A stretch of 5,613 nucleotides of DNA from JBGOUJ01 sp041477005. GTDB taxonomy: Bacteria; Acidobacteriota; Terriglobia; Bryobacterales; JACQDG01. The stretch is taken from the NCBI GenBank assembly GCA_041477005.1, contig JBGOUJ010000524.1, positions 1-5,613 of the forward strand, given 5' to 3'. Below are positions 1-5,381 of the stretch, one piece after another (the stretch's first letter is position 1; each line of letters opens with the position of its first letter). The position numbers and the translations under genes are program-made. Below the pieces are notes generated by a model. The model did not search any database and had not been told where the DNA came from. It saw nothing but the letters and a program-made list of their open reading frames with translations.

Positions 1-585
1 GCGCAGATCGGGCGGCGGCGTGGCGCTGGCGCCCCGCGACCCCGCCCACTGCCCGGTGTCGAGCAGGAAAACCAGATTCGGGTGATCGACTTGCTTAACA
101 AAGCGGAGCACCTCGTCGCCGGTCCGGCACAGCGCCCCGTGATTGTGGTTCTGGATGCCTACTGGCAGGCCCCATTGCGCCGCTTCCTCGCACACCCGCC
201 GCACCCCGGCCGCCGCCCGGTCAAAGGCCTGCCTCCGCTCGCCGTCGCTCGGGGGCGAGCCGGCAAACACCCGCAGCAGCGGCGCTCCCAGGAACGTCGC
301 CACCCGGATCGCTTCCAGCGCCTTCTCAAACTCCCTCTTGTGGCGGTCCTCCGGCTGCCCGAAGTTGGTCGAAACCGTGAACACCGCCATCGACAGCCCG
401 TGATCCAGGTAAGCCCGCCGCAGCCGCTTGAGGTAGTCCGTGCCGATATCCGGCAGGTTATTGATATGTAGACTCGCCCCCTCGATGTCCAGCTTGCGGC
501 AGAGCGACAGAAAGTCGAAGATGCTCATCCGCCCCTGCGCGAGCAGGCTCGCATAGTTCAGCGAGTAATTGCTGATCCGGATCAT
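1..585 (-). CDS. Sugar phosphate isomerase/epimerase-like TIM-barrel protein (C-terminus beyond left edge)
   Basis: Reading leftward from an ATG at 585 gives 195 codons open to the window edge, so the gene is partial at its 3' end. The protein looks like the xylose-isomerase-like TIM-barrel family (PF01261), which isomerises or epimerises sugars, keto-sugars or inositols in the cytoplasm. Visible features are an opening strand near residues 3-11 (ISNYSLNYA), a strand-loop ending LRVFAGSPP (104-112), VGIQNHNHG (142-150) and LLDTGQW (174-180); the last two are the usual metal/substrate strands. Residue 145 is Gln where many family members have the metal-binding Glu. There is no signal peptide. 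The start lies 6 bp after the stop of the DUF1080 gene, with a GAGG-type ribosome site (590-593) overlapping that stop, so the two genes are probably cotranscribed and translationally coupled. The exact substrate cannot be told. Confidence 0.88.
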   Translation of the reverse strand, partial: MIRISNYSLNYASLLAQGRMSIFDFLSLCRKLDIEGASLHINNLPDIGTDYLKRLRRAYLDHGLSMAVFTVSTNFGQPEDRHKREFEKALEAIRVATFLGAPLLRVFAGSPPSDGERRQAFDRAAAGVRRVCEEAAQWGLPVGIQNHNHGALCRTGDEVLRFVKQVDHPNLVFLLDTGQWAGSRGASATPPPDLR

Positions 586-591
586 ACTCCC

Positions 592-1215
592 TCACTTCGC
601 GCTCAAATCGCGAATCCAGATGTCTTTGAACTTCATCTCCCCCTCGCCGCCCGCATGCAGTTGCAGGGCGATCACGCCGTCGGTGTAGACCGGCTTGGGA
701 TTGGTGAAGTCCACCATGTCCACCCCGTTCAGCCGCGTGCGGATGCGGTTGCCTTCGAGCACGATGAGCATGTCGTTCCAGTCGAGCGGCTTAATCACCG
801 TTTCGTTCTCCGGCGCCGGCCAGGCCATCCAGCCCCGATCGTCCCCGTAGATGCCCGCCGTGTGACGCCCGATGTGGCGGTCGATCTCGACCTGCAGGCC
901 CAGAATGTTCACCGTGTCGCCCTTGAACCGGCTGTGCAGGTAGACTCCGCTGTTGCCCGGTCCAGTGCACTGGAACCGCAGGAATAGGTGAAAGTCCTTG
1001 TAAGACTTCTCGGTCGCCAGGTAGCCGTACGACTTGGACACCCCCTTGGCGTGGATCACGCCGTCCTCGATGGTCCAGCTCTCCCCGCCGACGTTCTTCC
1101 AGCCGGTCAGATCGGTCCCGTTGAACAGGGCCACCCAATCCTCGCCCGGCAGCTTGGGCTTGGGCTGAGCGAGCAGCACCGAAGCGGCCAGCAGGAACAA
1201 AGCAAGTTGTCTCAT
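592..1215 (-). CDS. Secreted DUF1080 / 3-keto-disaccharide hydrolase-domain protein
   Basis: This 207-residue protein starts at the ATG at 1215, chosen because CAGGAG lies 5 nt upstream and a signal peptide follows at once (MRQLALFLLAASVLLAQ, cleavage near residues 16-17). The frame stays open much further upstream, but that part is antisense to the cytochrome and is not coding. The mature part is one PF06439 domain, a concanavalin-like beta-sandwich: LFNGTDLTGW (30-39), WTIEDGVIHAKG (47-58), GPGNSGVYLHSR (85-96), LQVEID (107-112), TAGIYG (119-124), WND (146-148) and a closing LQLHAGGEGEMKFKDIWIRDL (from 184). Family members are periplasmic or extracellular, and some hydrolyse 3-keto-glycosides, hence the Pfam name. 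The isomerase/epimerase directly downstream supports a role in glycoside breakdown. Length is typical for a single-domain member. Fold assignment is firm; substrate is inferred. Confidence 0.92.
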   Translation of the reverse strand: MRQLALFLLAASVLLAQPKPKLPGEDWVALFNGTDLTGWKNVGGESWTIEDGVIHAKGVSKSYGYLATEKSYKDFHLFLRFQCTGPGNSGVYLHSRFKGDTVNILGLQVEIDRHIGRHTAGIYGDDRGWMAWPAPENETVIKPLDWNDMLIVLEGNRIRTRLNGVDMVDFTNPKPVYTDGVIALQLHAGGEGEMKFKDIWIRDLSAK

Positions 1216-1220
1216 AATAG

Positions 1221-1226
1221 CTCCTG
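1221..1226 (-). promoter_or_regulatory. Ribosome binding site of the DUF1080 gene
   Basis: On the minus strand this reads CAGGAG, 5 nt before the ATG at 1215. It is the clearest Shine-Dalgarno match near any gene start here and fixes this start against the very long upstream open frame. Confidence 0.7.
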
Positions 1227-1231
1227 AGTAC

Positions 1232-1250
1232 GGCAGGCTTTCCGCCTGCC
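1232..1250. repeat. Perfect 7-bp palindrome in the divergent intergenic gap
   Basis: GGCAGGC (1232-1238), a 5-nt loop TTTCC and GCCTGCC (1244-1250) form a perfect inverted repeat. It occupies nearly half of the 42 bp between the divergent DUF1080 and cytochrome starts, so it would lie in the 5' leader of either transcript. It could be a copy of a dispersed REP-like element, an operator or an RNA hairpin. No T-run follows, so a terminator is unlikely. Only one copy is visible in this window. Confidence 0.55.
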
Positions 1251-1257
1251 CGATCCC

Positions 1258-2418
1258 ATGCGCCCACAGAGTATACCAGCACTCTGCGTCCTTTTGGCCC
1301 TCGCCGCCGCCGGCCTGGCCAAGGTTCAAATCCTGGGAAACTGGTTCGAAAATCCGCTGCCTTACCAGGCGCCGCCACGGGGCTTGACTTCCCTCAGCGC
1401 CGCCCAATGCGGCGTCTGCCATCAGGAAATCTACCAGGAATGGCTCGCCTCCACCCACGCGCAGGCGCTGCGCGATAAGCAATTCCACGCCGAGATGTCC
1501 AAGGACCCTCTGTCCCAGTGGCTCTGCCTGAACTGCCACACGCCGCTCGAGAACCAACTCGCCTCGATCGCCGTCGCCGTGAAAGCCGGTTCGGCGCACC
1601 AGCCCGTGTTTGAGAAAAACTCCCGCTTCGACGCCAGGCTCAGCGAAGAGGGCGTGACCTGCGCTGTCTGCCATGTGAAGGACGGCGTCATCCTGGGACC
1701 TTACGGCGATTCCCAGGCCCCGCACCCCGTCCGCCGCGAGCCGAAGCTGCTCGGCGAGCAGGTCTGCACGGCCTGTCATCAGGCCACCGCCTCTTACACC
1801 GATGTACTGGTCTGCACTTTCGACACCGCCGGCGAGTGGCGCTCCAGCCCTTATGCCGCCGAGGGCCGCTCGTGCCCGCAGTGCCACATGCCCGAGGTCC
1901 GCCGCCCCGTCGCGCTCCGCGGCCCGGTCCGCGGCTCCCGCCGGCATCTCTTTCTGGGAAGCAAGATCCCCAAGGAACCGAGCCTGCCCGAAGCGCAGCG
2001 CCGTTTTTACGATCTCTACCCGAGCGGCCTGTCGGTCGAAATCGCCGGCGATCGCGCGGCGCCGAAACTGCTCCTGAAGAACGCCCAGGCCGGCCACCTC
2101 CTTCCCACCGGCGACCCCGAGCGCTTCATCCTTGTACACGCCGATCTGGTCGATTCGGCCGGCCGCGCCCTCGGTCGCCAGACCCACCGCATCGGCCAGC
2201 AGTGGGAGTGGTATCCCAAAGCGCGCAAGCTCGGCGACAACCGTTTGAAGCCGCTCGAAGAACGCGAGGTCGCGATCCGCCCCAATCCCCGCGCCGCTCT
2301 GCTTCGGGTGACCGTCGAGAACTGGCGCATCACCGAGCAGAACGCAGCGTATCACCACCTGAGCGGTGTTTACCCGCTCTCCGCCGTGGTCTTGCGGGCC
2401 GAGAAACACCTGCGATAA
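1258..2418 (+). CDS. Secreted pentaheme c-type cytochrome (cytochrome c554-like)
   Basis: This 386-residue protein begins with a Sec signal peptide (residues 1 to about 21, ending AAAGLA before K22) and contains five CXXCH heme-binding motifs: C51GVCH, C90LNCH, C135AVCH, C170TACH and C206PQCH. All five have the two cysteines and histidine needed for covalent heme c. The stretch around the first motif, CGVCHQEIYQEWLASTHA, resembles the cytochrome c554/c' family (PF13435). Residues from about 255 have no hemes and look like a beta-rich domain, with AGHLLPTGDPERF and QQWEWYPKARKLGDNRLKP, which I recall from multiheme proteins of Acidobacteriota. It should carry electrons in the periplasm or at the cell surface; its partner is unknown. 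The start is supported by the signal peptide, although no ribosome site is visible. It is divergent from DUF1080 and followed after 9 bp by the sulfatase, suggesting one operon. Confidence 0.9.
   Translation: MRPQSIPALCVLLALAAAGLAKVQILGNWFENPLPYQAPPRGLTSLSAAQCGVCHQEIYQEWLASTHAQALRDKQFHAEMSKDPLSQWLCLNCHTPLENQLASIAVAVKAGSAHQPVFEKNSRFDARLSEEGVTCAVCHVKDGVILGPYGDSQAPHPVRREPKLLGEQVCTACHQATASYTDVLVCTFDTAGEWRSSPYAAEGRSCPQCHMPEVRRPVALRGPVRGSRRHLFLGSKIPKEPSLPEAQRRFYDLYPSGLSVEIAGDRAAPKLLLKNAQAGHLLPTGDPERFILVHADLVDSAGRALGRQTHRIGQQWEWYPKARKLGDNRLKPLEEREVAIRPNPRAALLRVTVENWRITEQNAAYHHLSGVYPLSAVVLRAEKHLR
1270..1278 (-). promoter_or_regulatory. Candidate extended -10 promoter for the DUF1080-isomerase operon
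   Basis: Read on the minus strand this is TGGTATACT, matching an extended -10 (TGn followed by TATACT, 5 of 6 to consensus). Transcription would begin near 1263, about 48 nt before the DUF1080 start, placing the palindrome in the leader. No good -35 box is seen at 17 nt. The site lies inside the first codons of the cytochrome, as expected when only 42 bp separate the genes. Confidence 0.3.
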
Positions 2419-2427
2419 TACTCCCCG

Positions 2428-3962
2428 ATGGCCGCCCTCACCCGCCGGCAGTTTCTTCCATTGACGGCAGCTCTCGCCTTCCGCCGCTCTAGCCGAGGCC
2501 AAAGTCGCGCCCAAAGCTCAGCCCCGCCCGCATCCGGGCCCTGGAACGTTCTGCTACTGATGGCCGACCAGCACAAGCCCGACGCCCTCGCGATCGACGG
2601 CGAGCCCTTCGCCAAAACCCCCAACCTCGACGCTCTGGCCCGCTCCGGTGCCCGCTTCGGCCGCGCCTACTGTGCGAATCCGGTCTGCGGCCCCTCCCGC
2701 GCCTCTTTGCTGACGGGCCTCTTCTCCCACCACCACGGCGCGTACAACAACACGATTCCGTGGCCCTTCGAGCACAAGACCATCGCTCACCATTTCAGCC
2801 GCGCCGGCTACATGACCGGCCTGATCGGCAAGATGCATTTCGTCGACGCCCAGACCCACGGCTTCGACTACCACCTCGATTTCAACGATTGGTTCCAGTT
2901 CCTCGGCCCCAAGACCCAGCGTTACGCCGACGAGCTGAGCCAGCCCAACTCCGGCTCCGGCCTGCCCCAGATCGACGACCTCTGGCGCGACGAAGGAGAT
3001 CCCTGGGCTGGCCACCGCGAGCCGGACGGCCGCGCGGGCCCCGTCCAGGTCGGCCGGGTCTCCAAGATTCCCGAGCCGGACCAGTTCGACAGCTTTGTGG
3101 CCCGCGAGTCGATCCGCTTTCTGCGGAGCCACGGCCAAAAGCAGCCCTTCCTCCTCATCGCTTCGTTCCTAAAACCGCACGATCCCTTCATGCCGTCGGA
3201 GCGTTTCGCCCGAATGTTTCGCTCCGAGGACATGAAGCTGCCCCCCACCTGGGGCAAGGTTGATCTGACGACCGTTCCTAACGAGATCCGGCAGCGAATC
3301 GAGCAGGACCGCGCCACGCCCGAGCTGAAGGCTCCGGAGCAGGCTAGGCGCCGCATGGCCTTCTACTACGCCAATCTCGCCCAGATGGACGACTGCCTCG
3401 GCCAGGTCCTGCGCGCCCTGCGCGATCTCGACCTCGAAAAGAACACCATCGTCGTCTACACTTCCGATCACGGCGAGATGCTCGGCGAGCACGGCCTCTG
3501 GGGGAAGTTCGTCTTCTACGAGTCCTCGGTCCGTGTCCCGCTGATCTTCCATGTCCCGGGCCGGACAGCCGCCGCCCGGTCCCTCACGCCCGTGAGCCTG
3601 GTGCAGGTGCTGCCCACGCTGGCCGAGCTCTGCGGCTTGCCAGCGCCCTCCGGCCTCGACGGGCCGAGTTTCGCCCGCGATTTCAGCGAGCCGCGCGGGT
3701 CCCTCGACACGCCCGTCTTCTCCGAGTTTGCGCTCGGCACGCCCCGGGCGAAGTACATGATCCGCCGCGGCGATTACAAGTACAATTACTACGTAAGCGA
3801 CACGCCCGAGCTCTACAACCTCCGCGACGACCCCGCCGAAATGCGCAACCTGGCGCAGGCCCCCGACCACAAGCGCATCGTCGAGGATCTCAGTCGCAAT
3901 TGTTCTCCTGGTATAAGCCTCCGGATGCCGGCCCGAGCCGCGACCGTAAGGGAGCGGTCTAG
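2428..3962 (+). CDS. Tat-exported type I sulfatase (with an apparent one-base frameshift near its end)
   Basis: This formylglycine-dependent sulfatase should hydrolyse sulfate esters outside the cytoplasm. It opens with a twin-arginine signal, TRRQFLPLTAAL (R6, R7). The active-site signature C87-G-P-S-R-A-S-L-L-T-G fits CXPSRXXXLTG exactly; C87 would be converted to formylglycine. Other expected residues are D47-Q48 (metal), K135 and H137 in GKMHF, K249 and H251 in KPHDP, and D347-H348 in TSDHGEMLGEHGLWGK. The pattern resembles choline-sulfatase and iduronate-sulfatase relatives, but substrate cannot be assigned. The literal frame continues to 4242, yet after R490 it loses sulfatase character. 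Moving to the frame starting at 3900 gives LFSWYKPPDA, a natural C-terminus, and a stop at 3960-3962, for about 511 residues. One base is therefore missing at about 3898-3902 (perhaps AAA read as AA). The last ten codons (GPSRDRKGAV) and the stop come from a palindromic repeat. The start follows the cytochrome stop by 9 bp. Confidence 0.88.
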
Positions 3963-4242
3963 CCTGCTGCACATTACCAATGGCGAGTCCGTCACCATCC
4001 ACCAGGCCGTGCCCGGTCGCGTCCTGGCCTGGAAAGACGTGCTGCACGAGGGCCCCGCCCCGGCCGGACTGTCTCTCCAGGAAATGAGCAAGGTCCGCGC
4101 TCGCTTCATCGCCGATTGCGGTTGGCGCTTTTGCCGCGGGGCTCTTCGCGAATTCGCCGCCCGCGACCGCGTTCTCACTGGATTTCGCCGCCACAACGAG
4201 GTCGTCCTGTGGTTCGAGCACAACCATGGGCTGACTGCATGA
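3925..4242 (+). pseudogene. N-terminal fragment of a DUF1835-domain protein
   Basis: From about 3964 the frame encodes LLHITNGESVTIHQAV, then VLAWKDVLHEGPAPAGLS, SKVRARFIADCGW, LREFAARDRVLTGFRRHNE and VVLWFEHN. This is the DUF1835 (PF08874) pattern with its LHITNGDS opening, DVLHEGP core and WFEH end; function is not established. Complete family members, as I recall them, are roughly 280-330 residues, with WFEHDLYDQLQ and a second domain following. Here the match stops after WFEHN, seven codons before a TGA that overlaps the ABC ATPase start (ATGA, 4239-4242), so about two thirds of the gene is missing. The nearest in-frame ATG is 3925, inside the sulfatase tail and the palindromic repeat; no native start directly precedes LHITNG. 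In the literal sequence it is fused to the sulfatase, most likely an artefact of the sulfatase frameshift. I read it as a remnant, probably not functional. Confidence 0.72.
3935..3962. repeat. Palindromic dispersed-type repeat forming the sulfatase 3' end
   Basis: The core CGACCGTAAGGGAGCGGTC (3941-3959) contains the inverted repeat GACCG (3942-3946) and CGGTC (3955-3959) around an 8-nt loop, followed by TAG at 3960-3962. Its translations (RDRKGAV in one frame, RAATVRERS in another, RPLPYGRGS on the opposite strand) are strings I recall as recurring in poorly annotated proteins of Acidobacteriota. This suggests a REP-like sequence scattered through the genome; that is from memory and was not searched. 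Here it supplies the final codons and stop of the sulfatase and sits exactly where the DUF1835 gene should start. Confidence 0.6.
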
Positions 4243-5158
4243 TCAGCGTTCAAGGCCTGCGCAAGGAATTCGGCGAGCTGGTCGCGGTCGACGGCGTTTC
4301 TTTTGCCGCCCAGCCCGGCGAGATCTTCGGCCTGCTCGGTCCCAACGGCGCCGGCAAGACCACCACGATCGGCTGCTTGAGCGGGCTGGTCGCGCCCACC
4401 GCCGGCCACGTCCAGGTGATGGGGCACGACGTGGTCCGCGACGGTCGCGCCGCCCGCCGCGCCCTCGGGGTGGTGCCCCAGGAAATCGCCCTCTACGACG
4501 ACCTCTCCGCCACCGAGAACCTGGCCTACTGGGGCGGCGCCCAGGGCCTGCGCGATCCCGCGCTTCGCCATCGCATGGCCGAGGTGCTGGAGCTCACCGG
4601 TCTCCAGGACCGCGCCAAGGAGCCGGTGAAAAACTTCAGCGGCGGCATGAAACGGCGGTTGAACTTTGCCTGCGGCATCATTCATCAGCCGAAAGTCTTG
4701 CTGCTCGATGAGCCGACCGTCGGCGTCGACCCCCAGAGCCGCGTCCGCCTGCTCGAGCTGGTGCGCGGCCAGGCCCACGCCGGCGCCTGCGTGCTTTATA
4801 CGACCCACTACATGGAGGAAGCCGAAAGCCTCTGCGACCGGCTGGCGGTGATCGACCACGGCAAAGTAATCGCCACCGGCACGCTCGCCGAGCTGCGCGC
4901 CCTGATGGGTGAGCGCGACCTGCTCCGCCTCTCCGGAACCTTCCCCCAGGAAGCCACACTGGCGGCCGTGCGCGGCTTGGACGGTGTCGAAGTGGTCCAG
5001 GCGGAGGAAAACCTGCTGACGCTTTCCCTTGCCGAAGCCTGCCGGCACTGTTCGCAGCTCTCACCGCCGCCGGCGCCGAGGTTCGCGAAACCACTCTCAC
5101 CCAGCCCAGCCTGGAAAGCCTCTTCATCAAGCTCACGGGCAAAGAGCTGCGCGAGTAG
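4239..5158 (+). CDS. ABC transporter ATP-binding protein, DrrA/CcmA-like (with an apparent one-base frameshift near its end)
   Basis: This is a cytoplasmic ATPase of an ABC-2 type exporter. Starting at ATG 4239 it shows Walker A G34-P-N-G-A-G-K-T-T, Q-loop Q81 (VVPQEIALYDDLSATENL), signature S134GGMKRR, Walker B LLLDE with D157 and E158, and H-loop H190 (TTHYMEEAE). All ATP-binding and hydrolysis motifs are intact. The literal frame runs to 5297 with a low-complexity Ser/Pro tail after residue 267 (LAEA). Inserting one C into the CC at 5038-5039 restores LPALFAALTAAGAEV and then LTQPSLESLFIKLTGKELRE, which is the usual C-terminus of this family, with a stop at 5156-5158 and 306 residues in all. 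I therefore end the gene at 5158. The start overlaps the stop of the DUF1835 fragment (ATGA), with no clear ribosome site. The membrane permease normally encoded next is absent from the window, so the transported substrate is unknown. Confidence 0.88.
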
Positions 5159-5292
5159 CGAAAGTCCTTCGGGCCGTCGCGGTAAGGAAGCGCTGCCGGC
5201 AAAAACAAAGGCTCTTGTAAAATCGCCCTGCGCGAGTGACAAGGCGCCCTCTGGTCAAACACGCTGGCCAACACTGGAGTGCCTAAAGGAAC

Positions 5293-5298
5293 TATAAT
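5293..5298 (+). promoter_or_regulatory. Isolated TATAAT, possible -10 element
   Basis: A perfect TATAAT occurs in an otherwise GC-rich stretch, but no -35-like hexamer is found 16-19 nt upstream. Transcription from it would run through the hairpin at 5313-5333 and antisense into the transposase-like gene. It may be chance in the only AT-rich patch here. Confidence 0.18.
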
Positions 5299-5312
5299 TA
5301 ACGAGGCCCGCA

Positions 5313-5333
5313 CGTGCGCCGACGTGGCGCACG
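5313..5333. repeat. 8-bp inverted repeat (hairpin) between converging genes
   Basis: CGTGCGCC (5313-5320), loop GACGT, and GGCGCACG (5326-5333) form a perfect 8-bp stem. Its position between two converging genes would suit a bidirectional terminator, but neither side has a T-run, so an intrinsic terminator is doubtful. It could instead belong to a mobile-element end or a dispersed palindromic repeat. Confidence 0.5.
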
Positions 5334-5381
5334 CACTCGTGCCTGCCGGGTCGAGTCTCCGAACTCCTGATCTCATGGAAT

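Larger units (their letters stand above)
5159..5381. other. Gene-free stretch between converging genes
   Basis: No convincing gene is present. The first bases (5161-5184) could read KVLRAVAV, like the opening of an ABC-2 permease, but no start codon precedes it and no hydrophobic sequence follows in any frame. The part at 5173-5195 also weakly resembles the repeat at 3935-3962 (GGTAAGGAAGCG against CGTAAGGGAGCG). A hairpin lies at 5313-5333 and a TATAAT at 5293-5298. The border of the mobile element whose gene begins at 5382 should fall in here, but no terminal repeat can be identified because the other end is outside the window. Confidence 0.5.

Noticed and set aside
82..471. Plus-strand open frames of 86-129 codons near the left edge
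   Set aside because: They are antisense to the TIM-barrel gene and rich in Arg and Pro, as off-frame GC-rich sequence usually is.
592..2514. A 640-codon minus-strand open frame running through the cytochrome gene into DUF1080
   Set aside because: Only its last 207 codons look like protein, with a signal peptide and ribosome site at 1215. The rest is antisense to a clear five-heme cytochrome and reflects stop-poor, GC-rich DNA.
3813..5048. A 411-codon minus-strand open frame, and another of 352 codons at 3169-4227
   Set aside because: Both are antisense to the sulfatase and ABC ATPase, whose motifs are intact. Their translations show no recognisable domain.
5029..5220. A 63-codon plus-strand open frame after the ABC gene, taken as a possible permease start
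   Set aside because: Its first half is the true ATPase C-terminal region read off-frame, and it has no hydrophobic segment. At most a few codons (KVLRAVAV) might be a permease remnant.
5040..5297. An 86-residue Ser/Pro-rich tail on the ABC ATPase
   Set aside because: It is out of frame with the natural C-terminus recovered by adding one C near 5038, and it has the skewed composition expected of an off-frame read.
5338..5370. A stretch (GGGTCGAGTCTCC) resembling the T-arm of a tRNA
   Set aside because: No acceptor, D or anticodon arm can be folded around it, and the T-stem does not pair properly.
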